A DNA stretch of 64,000 nt from Primulina eburnea. Taxonomy: Eukaryota; Streptophyta; Magnoliopsida; Lamiales; Gesneriaceae. The DNA lies in the NCBI RefSeq assembly GCF_022965805.1, contig NC_133104.1:19391071-19455070 (forward strand), given 5' to 3'. Within the stretch, counting starts at the first letter, position 1. Each line of letters starts with the position of its first letter. Below, piece after piece: positions 1-11,789 of this stretch. The notes beneath the pieces are model-generated. The model saw nothing but the letters and a program-made list of their open reading frames with translations. It made no database searches and was not told where the DNA came from. Made by a program: the position numbers and the translations under genes.

Positions 1-961
1 ATCAATGAATTCAAAATCGAAATCCCTTACCGTATATCATTCATTCCTTGGCAATTTCAGGTCCGAATCTTACCATCTCCTGGCAAGACTCTATAATTGC
101 TCTGTACTTGTTCGATATATCAATATCAATCATGCTGTCATCATCCGACAATACAAGTACAATTTATCCTAATTCGATCCCATTCTCAACTTACTGCAGT
201 ATACAATATATCACAGAATATCACTGATATCAAATTCTTTCCCCAAAAAAGGTAAAGAATCAATACTGCCACTATATCATCAAGTGTGTCCTGGGTCTGT
301 TCCTCGATCACCATGTCCAGATGATCCAACTCCCTGAAATCCTCGGGAACCTCTCAGTTCTAGTACTCCTTTGGTTGTAATCCCCCAACTTCTGGCACCT
401 TCTCGTAACTGAGGGAATACCAGTTTAACTCTTTGTTCATCTGTGCAATCAAGTAAATCGAACCGTATTTATATGTCATTAAACCAGTTCTCATACTCTT
501 CAGACGTCCCGATACCACTCAGAATCGGCGGCTGAAGTAACTGAAACTCTTTCAATTTTAATTCCATCGGAGTTTCTGACACATCTATATGAGATTCTGA
601 TCTATCTATCTGATCATACGAAGTACTGCCTTTTTCAGGAATCATTCGGGGAGCTATATCTGATTACCAAAACATTAGTAATCCAGTACAATCAATCTGT
701 TCTAATCTTTTTCTGATCATCTTACTGCTGATCAGGAATCAGATCTGATTTATATTCAAGAATACATAATACCCATTCAAATCAAATAATCAGGGAAACA
801 TGTATCTCAAAGCAGAAACACATAGTCTCATGCTAGCACACAATGTCAATCAACATTAAAATAAATCTCATGCTAGCAATCACATGCAAGGAAGAAAATT
901 CAATCTACCCCGCTCATTCTCTTCTATCTCAGTCTACAGAACCTACTGTTCTGGAATCTAA
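1..961 (-). pseudogene. Decayed gag/protease interior of a minus-strand Ty3/gypsy element, cut by the window edge
   Basis: Read on the minus strand, this is the start of the internal region of a gypsy element. About 480-660 aligns by eye with the first codons of the gag at 49487-50596, but the start codon position reads ATA rather than ATG and the frame is broken. About 1-240 resembles the protease region at 49100-49340. The middle and zinc-knuckle parts of gag appear to be deleted. No open frame of useful length remains. The rest of the element and its other LTR lie left of the window. Homology to the 41294-52729 element is by eye and fairly sure; exact domain limits are not. Confidence 0.6.
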
Positions 962-974
962 GGCTCTGATACCA
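962..974 (-). other. Primer binding site (tRNA-iMet type)
   Basis: The minus strand reads TGGTATCAGAGCC, complementary to the 3' end of plant initiator tRNA-Met. It lies five bases from the LTR end at 980 and fixes the orientation and LTR boundary of the left-edge element. Confidence 0.85.
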
Positions 975-1599
975 CCTGTTGTGGGGACCCGGACGCTAAT
1001 CATCTTTTTAATCATGATTGGGACTAATTAATCAAGTATAATAAACAGGGTCTAAACTTAAATTTTTTTTTTTAAAATGCGGAAGGTAATGGAATCAAGC
1101 TCCTATACATATCAGTATAAAAGTGTAAATCTGATAAAATATACAATCATACATACTCAGGTTCAACAACTACTATCAAGTGTTTAAACCCTAGCTCTAG
1201 TCCAAGTCCGGTATCACCACTCTAATCTCGATCTGTCCTCATCTCTGTGACCCTGTACCTGTCCCACCTGTTGCCATGCACACATACAGACAAGACAACA
1301 GCCGGATAACTCCGGTGAGAATAAATCCCAGTATAAACAATGTAAACATGCAATCATATAAAAACAAATATAAAAGCATATAAGCAATAATCATAACATG
1401 TATCAAATCAGAACATGAAGCAATATCAAGAATAACTCTTATTCTAAACATGTACCATCATCAGGAACATAATCAACATCAAATAATATAAATCAATATC
1501 AAGCAATGAATCACACTCAGACTCAAACTCAACTCAAACAACGCGTCGTTTCAGACTCGACTCGACTCTAACCTAGGGATCCCGATGTCTGGGCGAAAC

Positions 1600-1770
1600 A
1601 GCCACAGAATTGACGACTCAGTCAAGATTTAAGCGAATCAGCCAATAGCTAGGCGAAACAGCCGATAGCTAGACGAATCAGTCGATAGATAGACGAATCA
1701 GTCAATATATAGACGAATCAGTCAATAAATAAGCGAATCAGCCAATGACTAAACGAATCAGCAGTCAACA
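1600..1770 (-). repeat. Minisatellite inside gypsy LTR (GACGAATCAG units)
   Basis: Degenerate units of about 20-22 bp, each containing a form of CGAATCAGYC, repeat head to tail. The same minisatellite lies at the equivalent place in the LTRs at 4781-6883, 41294-42758 and 50883-52729, so it is an old LTR component. Copy number differs among them. Confidence 0.8.
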
Positions 1771-2556
1771 CATGCAATAGCTATGAATCAATAGACTACA
1801 CACATCAATCTCAACAATTACAAAAATCAATGTAATAAACTAAGTATGTGATTTAGGGAGACTCGAGTCAAACCTTACTCGAGTTGTGCAATCCCAACAC
1901 AACATTAATTTATACCTTTGTCTTCATAATCTGACGAAGACGAAGACTCTATTTCACGTCTGTCCATGTCAATCTGAATTCACAATATCGAATAGACTGT
2001 GTTAATATACAGCTCAGTTCAAAGCATGTTCTGATTAATATCGAATCAAGACACAATCCAATTCATATCGACAATATCACGATATAATCACAATCAATAC
2101 TGAGTCTGATCAATATCAATTCATTGATGTTTCGACGGTATGACAATACAATTTTCAGTAACCCCGTCAATCCCAACATCACAGATATAATACCAGAGCT
2201 CATAATCAATATCGATACTAGTCATAATCTCAATAACAATACATATCTGATATGAATTCTGAGTCACATCGACTCCGAAAATCATAACAACTACATAAAC
2301 GGTCCGTTTCTCAATCTGACTTCGCTTCTATGATGTCTAGCATGACAAGAACATCATATATGAATCCTATTCAATTCTGACAATAGTCTAATTTCAAAGC
2401 ATGTCAAAACGTAGCAAAACTTACGTCTAGTTGTAGCCTACGTTGTTAGGAACTCGGTACTGAAATCGGATTCAAAATCAGACGGACGGATTGTTCATCA
2501 ATTTCCAAACTTCACGATTCTCTCTCCTTTTTCCTTTTTCTGAATTAACGTTTGTA

Positions 2557-2662
<106 letters not shown>

Positions 2663-2705
2663 TCGCTCATACAACCCAAGTGGCAATCCTACATTTTGCA
2701 TGACT

Positions 2706-2815
2706 CGCGCTCGGGCGGTAAGAAACTACCGCTCGAGCGCGGAAGTTTCTGTCCAGGACCACGCTTGTTATCCATTGGAGCTCGAGCGGTGCTTTTCTAC
2801 CGCTCGGGCGCCACC
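2706..2815 (-). repeat. GC-rich palindromic repeat block in LTR (GCTCGGGCGGTA type)
   Basis: Two copies of a long imperfect palindrome, GCTCGGGCGGTA facing TACCGCTCGAGC, occupy the position where every other gypsy LTR here has its own GC-rich palindromic block. The solo LTR at 42759-47200 has the same motif in three copies. It sits near the U3 end of the LTR, upstream of transcription, so an enhancer role is possible but only inferred. Confidence 0.75.
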
Positions 2816-2975
2816 TATTCTGTCCGAACTCTTGGCTCCTAATGCAACGACGCCCGTCTTCTTCATTCAAGTCCGTATAACCTCAATCATGTCAATTAGC
2901 GGCAAATCGTGTCCGACTATAATAACCATTGTCAAATATTTTCGGATTAACATGATAAATTTCTCGGACCTTACA

Positions 2976-4780
2976 CTTTAGTTTGGGGTTGCCTAGGCCT
3001 AAGAAGAGGAGGGATTTTATTTTAGTTGTTGTGGATAGATTTGCTAAGATGGCACATTTTATAGCTTGTCATAAAACCAATGATGCTTCAAACATTGCGG
3101 ATTTGTTCTTTAGAGAAGTCGCTAGGTTGCATGGCATGCCTAGGACTATTGTTTCTTGTCGCAATATTAAATTTTTGAGTTACTTTTGGAATCATTTATG
3201 GGCTAAACTTGGCACAAAATTGTTGTTTTCTTCTACTTGTCATCCTCAAACGGATGGACAAACTGAAGTTGTCAATGGAACTTTGGGAACACCTTTGCGT
3301 GCTATTCTTAAAAAGAACTTGGATTGACATTTCTATGGACTTTATTTTGGGGTTGCCTAGGACTAAGAAGGGGAGGGATTCTATTTTCGTTGTTGTGGAT
3401 AGATTCTCTAAGATGGCACATTTTATAGCTTGTCATAAAATCGATGATGCTTCAAACATTGCGGATTTGTTCTTTAGAGAAGTCGCTAGGTTGCATGGCA
3501 TGCCTAGGACTATTGTTTCTCGTCGCAATGTTAAATTTTTGAGTTACTTTTGGAAGACTTTATGGGCTAAACTTGACACAAAATTGTTGTTTTCTACTAC
3601 TTGTCATCCTCAAACGGAGGGACAAACTGAAGTTGTAAATATAACTTTGGGAACACTTTTGCGTGCTATTCTTAAAAAGAACTTGGATTGACATTTCTAT
3701 GGACTTTATTTTGGGGTTGTTGTGGATAGATTCTCTAAGATGGCACATTTTATAGCTTGTCATAAAACCGATGATGCTTCAAACATTGCGGATTTGTTGT
3801 TTAGAGAAGTCGCTAGGTTGCATGGCATGCCTAGGACTATTGTTTCTCGTCGCAATGTTAAATTTTTGAGTTACTTTTGGAATAATTTATGGGCTAAACT
3901 TGGCCGAAAATTATTGTTTTCTACTACTTGTCATCCTCAAACGGATGGACAAACTGAAGTTGTCAATAGAACTTTGGGAACACTTTTTCGTGCTATTCTT
4001 AAAAGGAACTTGGATTGACATTTCTGTGGACTTCAGTTTGGGGTTGCCTAGGCCTAAGAAGAGGAGGGATTCTATTTTTGTTATTGTGGATAGATTTTCT
4101 AAGATAGCACATTTTATAGCTTGTCATAAAAGCGATGATGCTTCAAACAGTGCGGATTTGTTTTTTAGAGAAGTCGTTAGGTTGCATGGCATGCCTAGGA
4201 CTATTGATTCTGGTCGCGATGTTAAATTATTGAGTTACTTTTGGAAGACTTTATGGGGGCTGAACTTGGCACAAAATTGTTGTTTTATACTACTTTTCAT
4301 CCACAAACGGATGGACAAACTGAAGTTGTCAATAGAACTTTGGGAACACCTTTGCGTGCTATTTTTAAAAAGAACTTGGATTGACATTTCTATGGACTTT
4401 AGTTTGGGGTTTCCTAGGCCTAAGAAGAGGAGGGATTCTATTTTTGTTGTTGTGGATAGATTTTCTAAGATGGCACATTTTATAGCTTGTCATAAAACCG
4501 ATGATGCATCAAACATTGCGGATTTGTTCTTTAGAGAAGTCGCTAGGTTGCATGGCATGCCTAGGACTATTGTTTCTCGTCGCAATGTTAAATTTTTGAG
4601 TTACTTTTGGAATAATTTATGGGCTAAACTTGGCACAAAATTGTTGTTTTCTACTACTTGTCATCCCCAAACGGATGGACAAACTGAAGTTGTCAATGGA
4701 ACTTTGGGAACACCTTTGCGTGCTATTCTTAAAAAGAACTTGGATTGACATTTCTATGGACTTTATTTTGGGGTTGCCTA
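2976..4780 (+). repeat. Integrase-derived 364-bp satellite, block 1 (M0-M5)
   Basis: Tandem monomers start at 2976 (M0, partial), 3328, 3692, 4019, 4385 and 4749. Lengths are 364, 327, 366, 364 and 364 after rejoining. Each translates, on the plus strand, as part of a Ty3/gypsy integrase core: WIDISMDF, then [23 protein letters not shown], and [13 protein letters not shown]. The second catalytic Asp expected in an IVSDRD motif reads R or G. Because 364 is 3n+1, each junction shifts frame, giving many overlapping 98-160 residue open frames that are not genes. M2 is a short monomer lacking 37 bp between two short GTTG repeats. M3 has two extra G residues. Confidence 0.93.
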
Positions 4781-4910
4781 TGTAATGCCCAAGAATTAAT
4801 CACTGCAATTAACGATGATTGATTTATCATTTCATGTGATTATGACGGGATTAATCGGGACACCGAGAAATGTATTCAGAAATAAAATTATGAAAGATAT
4901 GAGCATGCCA

Positions 4911-5046
4911 GACCGCACCCGCGGTGGTGCTACGGGAATTTGAAAGAATCGATACAGTAGGGTGACCGCACCCGCGGTGCTAACGCGACTGCACCCGCGG
5001 TGCAAGACCGCACCCGCGGTGCTTACGCGACCGCACCCGCGTTGTT
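4911..5046 (+). repeat. ACCGCACCCGCGGTGC palindromic repeat block in solo LTR
   Basis: Five copies of ACCGCACCCGCGGT or close variants lie within 136 bp, about 55 bp upstream of the TATA-like stretch near 5100. It is the same motif, in element orientation, as in the LTRs of the 41294-52729 and 55369-64000 elements. Confidence 0.85.
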
Positions 5047-5879
5047 GCGTGTCTTGCGGAAAATGAACCACTTATCTTGTTGCATGCGCGAAGTGTATAG
5101 ATATATATAGATGCATGCAAAGCTTTCCTCAGAAAGGAAGAATCGAGAAAAGGGGCAAGAGAGGTTCCGAAAATCCTTACGCCTTTATCTTTCAATCCGT
5201 CCGTCTGAATTTGAATCCGACTTCGGTATCGAGTTCCTAGCAACGTAGGCTACAACTGGACGTAAGTTTTACTACGTTTTGACAGGCTTTGAAATTATGA
5301 TATTGTCAGAATTGAATGGAACTCATATATGTTGTGCTTGACATAGTAGACATCATAGAATCGAAGTCAGATTAAGAAACGACTGATTATGGAATTGTTA
5401 TGATTTTCGGAGTAGTTTTGGAGTCGAGTTGATATCAGAATTGAATTGTTATCGAGTAGGAGATATTAGAATTGATATCTGACTGATATGGTATGGTTGG
5501 GTATATTGATATTATACCGTTATGCCATCGATATTGAAGTAAGTTAAGTATTGAGCAGAACAGATTTGATTTGAGAGGTGTATTGATATTATACTCCTCG
5601 ATATTGTTCTTGTCAGATTGAGTATTGACAGGCTTGGGGTTCGAGACTTCGACAGAGCCAGGGTATCAGAAAGAAAGGTATAAATTAATGTTGAGTTGGG
5701 ATTGCACAACTCGAGTGAGGTTTGACTCGAGTTTCCCTAAATCACATACTTTTACTTATTGCATTGATATTTGCAAGTAATCAGACTTATGATTGTAGTT
5801 TATTGATTTATAGCTACTGTGTGATAAGATTGATATTTGTAGCTTATTGATTTATAGCTACTGCATGTAATGACTGCTG

Positions 5880-6190
5880 ATTCGCTAGTCATTGATTGAT
5901 TTGCTTAGATACTGACTGTATGTATTGATTACTGAGTCGTTGAGTCATAGGCTGATTCGCCTAGTCACCGGCTGATTCGTCGGGTTATTGACTGATTCGT
6001 TCGTTATAGGCTGATTCACCTAGTCACCGGCTGATTCGTCTGGTGATTGACTGATTTGTCTAAACTTAAGCTGATTCGCTTAATTACAGGCTGAGTTGTC
6101 AGATTATTGGCTGATTCGCCTAATTACCGGCTGATTCGTCGGATTATTGACTGAGTCGTCAATTCTGCGGCTGATTCGCCCAGACACGGG
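5880..6190 (+). repeat. LTR minisatellite (GGCTGATTCGYCTAG units)
   Basis: About a dozen degenerate units of 20-22 bp built on CTGATTCG. It is the reverse orientation of the minisatellites at 1600-1770 and 41995-42300, as expected because this LTR is on the plus strand. Confidence 0.85.
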
Positions 6191-6543
6191 AGATATTAAT
6201 TATATCGATGCCGTTTAGGAATTGATTCATTCCTATCGACTGAGATTCGATATAATTACCTATATCCAGACATCGGGATCCCTAGGATAGAGTTGAGTCG
6301 AGTCTGAGATGACGCGTCAGTGGAGTCGAGTCTGAGACGACGCGTCGGATGAGTTGAGTCCGATACGACATGTTGAGTTACATTGTTATATCATTCATGA
6401 TTATTGAATGCCTGAGATTGATTTATGTTTCTGATTTGATACATGTTATGAATATTTCTTATGTGCTTTCGTATATGTTTTTATATGATTGCATTTATAC
6501 ATTGTTTATACTGGGATATTTATATCTCACCGGAGTTATCCGG

Positions 6544-6578
6544 CTGTTGTCTTGTTTTGTATGTGTGCATGACAACAG
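6544..6578 (+). other. Conserved LTR stem-loop (CTGTTGTC...GACAACAG)
   Basis: CTGTTGTCTTG (6544-6554) pairs with CATGACAACAG (6568-6578) with one mismatch. It follows a smaller hairpin, CCGGAGTTATCCGG. Equivalent structures occur at 11216-11249 and 28143-28176, where the stem reads TTA/TAA instead of GTC/GAC. A role in the RNA (R-U5 region) is inference. Confidence 0.6.
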
Positions 6579-6883
6579 GTGGGGCTGGATCAGGGTCAAG
6601 AAGAGGATGAGAGAAGACGAGTTTAGCGTGGTGATTCCGGACTAGGTTTAGAGATAGGGTTAGACACTTGATATTAGTTGTTAAACCCTAGTTGAATAAA
6701 TGTATGTTGTACAGGACTTGTACTTTTATACTGAGATGTATGTTCATGTTTAATATGTAATTTGAATAAATTACATTACGTTTCCGCTTTGTATTTTAAA
6801 AAAAAAAATTTAGACCCTGTTTTATAATTGATTAATTAGTCCCAAACATGATTAAGAACTTGATTAGCGTCCGGGTCCCCACA

Positions 6884-7849
6884 GCCTAGGACTAAGAAGG
6901 GGAAGGATTCTATTTTCGTTGTTGTGGATAGATTCTCTAAGATGGCACATTTTATAGCTTGTCATAAAATCGATGATTCTTCAAACATTGCGGATTTGTT
7001 CTTTAGAGAAGTCGCTAGGTTGCATGGCATGCCAAGGACTATTGTTTCTCGTCGCAATGTTAAATTTTTGAGTTACTTTTGGAAGACTTTATGGGCTAAA
7101 CTTGACACAAAATTGTTGTTTTCTACTACTTGTCATCTTCAAACGGATGGACAAACTGAAGTTGTCCATAGAACTTTGGGAACACTTTTGCGTGCTATTC
7201 TTAAAAGGAACTTGGATTGACATTTCTATGGACTTTAGTTTGGGGTTTCCTAGGCCTAAGAAGAGGTGGGATTCTATTTTTGTTGTTGTGGATAGATTTT
7301 CTAAGATGGCACATTTTATAGCTTGTCATAAAACCGATGATGCTTCAAACATTGCGGATTTGTTCTTTAGAGAAGTCGCTAGGTTGCATGGCATGCCTAG
7401 GACTATTGTTTCTCGTCGCAATGTTAAATTTTTGAGTTACTTTTCGAATAATTTATGGGCTAAACTTGGCACAAAATTGTTGTTTTCTACTACTTGTCAT
7501 CTTCAAACGGATGGACAAACTGAAGTTGTCCATAGAACTTTGGGAACACTTTTGCGTGCTATTCTTAAAAGGAACTTGGATTGACATTTCTATGGACTTT
7601 AGTTTGGGGTTGCCTAGGCCTAAGAAGAGGAGGGATTCCATTTTTGTAGTTGTGGATAGATTCTCTAAGATGGCACATTTTATAGCTTGTCATAAAATCG
7701 ATGATGCTTCAAACATTGCGGATTTGTTCTTTAGAGAAGTCGCTAGGTTGCATGGCATGCCTAGGACTATTGTTTCTCGTCGCAATGTTAAATTTTTGAG
7801 TTACTTTTGGAATAATTTATGGGCTAAACTTGGCAGAAAATTGTTGCTT
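6884..7849 (+). repeat. Integrase-derived satellite, block 2 (M5-M7)
   Basis: This continues M5 after the solo LTR (6884-6888 is its target duplication), then holds M6 (7221-7584) and most of M7 (from 7585). M5 and M6 end with the [16 protein letters not shown] variant. M7 is interrupted at 7850 by a SINE pair; joining across it with one 5-bp duplication gives exactly 364 bp. Confidence 0.93.
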
Positions 7850-8314
7850 TGTAACGACCCATTACAGGCCCAGTGGACCGCCCATACGGCCCACTGCCCG
7901 ATCGACCCAAGGCTATCCCGATCTTGGGGTCCCTCTATGGGGCCTTGTCCCTCACGGGCTTTCCATAGGCGTCGTACGGGTTACTCATAGGATCTCCCCC
8001 TCCCTACCAAGGGATTTCTTTCGCCTCCCCAGGAATCGATCCCATGACCTATAGGATAAGTACATAGAGTCTTGAAACCTGGTACCAGGATTGTGCAAAG
8101 TATCTATATATCCATGTGATCTTGGGTTCGATCCTGGGGAGGCACATACTTAAGTTCATGGGCTTAAGAGTTCTATGAGTAACCCGTACGACACCTATGG
8201 AAAGCCCGTGAGGGAAAAGGCCCCATAGAGGGACCCCAAGATCGGGATAGCCTTGGGTCGATCGGGGCAGTGGGCCGTATGGGCGGTCCACTGGGCCTGT
8301 AATGGGTCGTTACA
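7850..8314. mobile_element. Head-to-head inverted pair of tRNA-derived SINEs
   Basis: The 465-bp insertion has long terminal inverted repeats: TGTAACGACCCATTACAGG at the left matches the complement of the right end, and similarity continues for about 140 bp inward. Each arm, read inward to outward, starts at a tRNA-like head (GGTACCAGG, then a B-box-like GGTTCGATCC on the right arm) and ends GGGTCGTTACA. The heads meet at the palindrome CCTGGTACCAGG near 8077-8088. Flanks TGCTT (7845-7849) and TGTTT (8315-8319) look like a 5-bp duplication with one later change, and removing one copy restores M7 to 364 bp. The whole could be a foldback-like unit rather than two independent insertions. Confidence 0.75.
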
Positions 8315-9663
8315 TGTTTTCTACTACTTGTCATCCTCAAACGGATGGACAAACTGAAGTTGTCAATAGAACTTTGGGAACACTTTTTCGTGTTATTCTT
8401 AAATGGAACTTGGATTGAAATTTCTATGGACTTTAGTTTGGGGTTGCCTAGGCCTAAGAAGAGGAGGGATTCTATTTTTGTTATTGTGGATAGATTTTCT
8501 AAGATAGCACATTTTATAGCTTGTCATAAAAGCGATGATGCTTCAAACATTGCGGATTTGTTCTTTAGAGAAGTCGTTAGGTTGCATGGAATGCCTAGGA
8601 CTATTGATTCTGGTCGCAATGTTAAATTCTTGAGTTACTTTTGGAAGACTTTATGGGCTGAACTTGGCACAAAATTGTTGTTTTCTACTACTTGTGATCC
8701 TCAAACTGATGGACAAACTGAAGTTGTCAATAGAACTTTGGGAACACCTTTGCGTGCTATTCTTAAAAAGAACTTGGATTGACAATTCTATGGACTTTAT
8801 TTTGGGGTTGCCTAGGACTAAGAAGGGGAGGGATTCTATTTTTGTTGTTATGGATAGATTCTCTAAGATGGCACATTTTATAGCTTGTCATAAAACCGAT
8901 AATGCTTCAAACATCGCGGATTTGTTCTTTAGAGAAGTCGCTAGGTTGCATGGCATGCCTACGACTATTGTTTCTCGTCGCAATGTTAAATTTTTAAGTA
9001 ACTTTTGGAATAATTTATGGGCTAAACTAGGCACAAAATTGTTGTTTTCTACTACTTGTCATCTTCAAACGGATGGACAAACTGAAGTTGTCCATAGAAC
9101 TTTGGGAACACTTTTGCGTGCTATTCTTAAAAGGAACTTGGATTGACATTTCTATGGACTTTAGTTTGGGGTTGCCTAGGCCTAAGAAGAGGAGGGATTC
9201 CATTTTTGTAGTTGTGGATAGATTCTCTAAGATGGCACATTTTATAGCTTGTCATGAAAGCGACGATGCTTCAAACATTGTGGATTTGTTCTTTAGAGAA
9301 GTCGCTTGGTTGCATGGCATGCCTAGGACTATTGTTTCTCGTCGCAATGTTAAATTTTTAAGTTACTTTTGGAATAATTTATGGGCTAAACTTGGCACAA
9401 AATTGTTGTTTTCTACTACTTGTCATCTTCAAACGGATGGACAAACTGAAGTTGTCCATAGAACTTTGGGAACACTTTTGCGTGCTATTCTTAAAAGGAA
9501 CTTGGATTGACATTTCTATGGACTTTAGTTTGGGGTTGCCTAGGCCTAAGAAGAGGAGGGATTCTATTTTTGTTGTTGTGGATAGATTTGCTAAGATGGC
9601 ACATTTTATAGCTTGTCATAAAACCGATGATGCTTCAAACATTGCGGATTTGTTCTTTAGAGA
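8315..9663 (+). repeat. Integrase-derived satellite, block 3 (M7-M11)
   Basis: It holds the end of M7, then M8 (8419-8782), M9 (8783-9146), M10 (9147-9510) and the first 153 bp of M11, all 364 bp. M8 is the [12 protein letters not shown] / IDSGR variant and M9 the NSMDF variant; their order (short-type end, M8, M9) repeats in the higher-order repeat of blocks 5-6. M11 is cut at 9664 by gypsy element A after the duplication AGAGA. Confidence 0.93.
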
Positions 9664-9814
9664 TGTAAGGCTCGAGATTAATAGTTCTCATCGACATAAT
9701 ACTCGGAATATATATGAGTATGTATATATATATAATGAGGAGTGTTTAGTGAGATGAGAATAAGAAATACATGGACAAGAGGAGAAAACCTTAAAAATTT
9801 GGACAGAACAGTTG

Positions 9815-10030
9815 GCGCATATGCGCGGAAAAAGTGGCGCATATGCGCGACATCTACAGTAGCATTGGCGCATATGCGCGGAAAGAAGCGGCGCATATGC
9901 GCGACACCTCCAGTAACAATGGCGCCTATGCGCGAGAAAAGTGGCGCATATGCGCGAAGTGTTAAATTCTGCATGGCCGAGACCAGTAGGTCTCGCGCAT
10001 ATGCGTGGGTGATGTCGCGCATATGCACGA
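9815..10030 (+). repeat. GGCGCATATGCGCG palindrome array in LTR of element A
   Basis: Eight copies of a near-perfect 12-bp palindrome GCGCATATGCGC, spaced about 20-55 bp; the fifth copy here is mutated (CGCCTATGCG) but intact in the 3' LTR (near 26158). The block ends about 45 bp upstream of a TATA-like stretch, so it sits where U3 enhancer elements would be. Confidence 0.88.
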
Positions 10031-10693
10031 GACGTGTACATCAAAGAACAAGCCATTTGTCCTCAACCATGCAAGATATATAGAGTTGTCTCTATTCCTT
10101 GCCATTTCAGAAGCAAAATCGAGAGAGAGAGAGATTCAAGGGAGAAGAAAGGTTCTTTCAATTCAAGGTTAATTAGTGCAAGATTTTCTTATCCAAACTA
10201 AAATCTAAGTATAGATTTGGACTCCTCTCACTCCAAGCTACAAGGTGATGTAAGTAGTGTTCACTTTCAACATGATTTGAGATATTGTTGTTAGCAGAAT
10301 TAAGATTTGAACTCTAGGATATGTTCTTGTGAGTATGAAGATAATATATTCGTAACCGGATCGAAGAATGCAATTGTTACGATTTTTATAGCATGTTTAG
10401 AGCTAAATATGCAGATTTTGAATACTATGACATGTTTAGGATGATGATTATGAGTTGATGAGTTTAGATTGATAATGTGTTGATATGTGTTGAGAATTTG
10501 ATTGACCGGTATCGAGAATTACGTCGTTATGCCGTCAGATTGTTTTGAGATCACGTCGTGCCTTGGATATGTGTTGATTAGATTAGGAATTGATAGAGTT
10601 TATATCAACATTTCTATTTCAGATTCGTATTGGCGATCGTGACAGCGATTCTACGACGAAAGGTATAGTACATGTTTTGTTTAGGAAATCACG

Positions 10694-10717
10694 ACTCAAA
10701 TGAGACCACATTTGAGT
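10694..10717 (+). other. Conserved LTR hairpin ACTCAAATG...CATTTGAGT
   Basis: A perfect 9-bp stem with a 6-base loop, followed by TTTCCC and AATCACATAC. Element B has it at 27549-27572. In the 4781-6883 family the same position holds ACTCGAG...CTCGAGT (5709-5732). Confidence 0.6.
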
Positions 10718-11215
10718 TTCCCAACCAAAATCACATACTTGTTTTATTGTTCATACCTTGATATGATTATGATTGTTATAGATTTGTTTATAGAATTTTT
10801 ATGCAGATCTTGCTATGCTTTGTTTACAGATCGTGTAGCATTGCATTATGCTTGATTACAGATTTTGTATTCATGCATTAAGATAGGGCAGTCTGGAGAT
10901 CAGGCAGACTACTAGATGTTCGGCGATATCTCAGCTTAGGGGAAGATCACCGCCCCTATTGTAGACGCGGATACAGATCAGGCCGAAGTCTAGGAATAAG
11001 ACGTACAGCACCTCGATTGGTAGGGTAGGTGACAGCCAGTGACGTCTTATTCACAACGGGATTCCTAGAGTTCTAGTCGAGTCGAGTCTAGACATGATTA
11101 GATTCACATTGCATGATTTTATATGAATGACATTCATATCAGCATGTTTCATGTTTAGATTGTTTATATGCATGTTACATGTTTATACTGGGATTTGTTC
11201 TCACCGGTTTTCCGG

Positions 11216-11249
11216 CTGTTGTTATGTCTATATGTGTGCATAACAACAG
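11216..11249 (+). other. Conserved LTR stem-loop (CTGTTGTTATG...CATAACAACAG)
   Basis: An 11-bp perfect stem with a 12-base loop, just after ACCGGTTTTCCGG. It is conserved in every gypsy LTR here, with paired changes in other families. Confidence 0.65.
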
Positions 11250-11546
11250 GTGGGGCAGGATCTGGGTCGAGACAGAGATGATCGGGATAGCGTGGTGATC
11301 TCGGGCGCAGCAGAGGACTAGTGGTTCTTTTGTTAGACTTGTACTACCGTTTGTTTATAGATGGTATTGAACACTAGTTGTAAGAACAAGACTTGTACTT
11401 CATGTTTATATTGTATGTTAAGCTAAGAATTATGTTTGTTTAGTTACATTTGATTTATTGTAAAAAGCAAAAATTTGACCCACGTTTTTAATAACAATCC
11501 ATTTAATCCCAAGAAAAAGAATTAGAGCCCGGGTCCCCACAACAGG

Positions 11547-11558
11547 TGGTATCAGAGC
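11547..11558 (+). other. Primer binding site of element A
   Basis: TGGTATCAGAGC, complementary to the 3' end of initiator tRNA-Met, begins five bases after the 5' LTR. The 230 bp that follow, up to the gag start, form the untranslated leader. Confidence 0.88.
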
Positions 11559-11789
11559 AGAGAGTTCCTTTAGACTGAGATAGGATAGAATGAGCGGGGT
11601 AGATCGAGTCTTCTTCCTTGCTTATGATGTGCTAGCGTGATTATTGCTTTCCTATTACATGTTGTTGTGTTTGATTTCTTTCAGCATGTGATAAACTGAA
11701 TCAGAACTGATTCTAGATCAGAGGTAACTGTCTAGAGGATGGCTGAGACGGTTGTATATATGGTATACTAATCCTTTGGAGTATTAGAT

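Larger units (their letters stand above)
4781..6883 (+). mobile_element. Solo Ty3/gypsy LTR
   Basis: A 2103-bp sequence starts TGTAATGCCC and ends CCGGGTCCCCACA, flanked by the duplication GCCTA (4776-4780 and 6884-6888). There is no internal region, so it is a solo LTR left by LTR-LTR recombination. Removing it with one GCCTA restores monomer M5 to 364 bp. Sequence and layout place it in the same family as the 41294-52729 element. It contains an ACCGCACCCGCGGT block (4911-5046), a TATA-like ATATATATAG near 5100, a minisatellite (5880-6190) and hairpins near 5709-5732 and 6530-6578. Confidence 0.93.
9664..11541 (+). mobile_element. 5' LTR of gypsy element A
   Basis: 1878 bp, TG...CA ends. 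From the 5' end it carries a GCGCATATGCGC palindrome block (9815-10030), a TATA-like ATATATAG near 10076, a GA-rich leader, the ACTCAAATG/CATTTGAGT hairpin (10694-10717) and the stem-loop at 11216-11249. From about 10680 it is very similar to the LTR of element B, whereas the first kilobase differs almost entirely. Confidence 0.92.

Noticed and set aside
6370..6645. 91-codon frame repeated in LTRs (also near 41528-41806 and 51118-51399)
   Set aside because: It is repeated because the LTR is repeated; it spans the stem-loop and resembles no protein I know.
9678..10083. Overlapping 113-122 codon frames over the GCGCATATGCGC block (again at 25913-26438)
   Set aside because: Low-complexity translations of the palindrome repeats on both strands.
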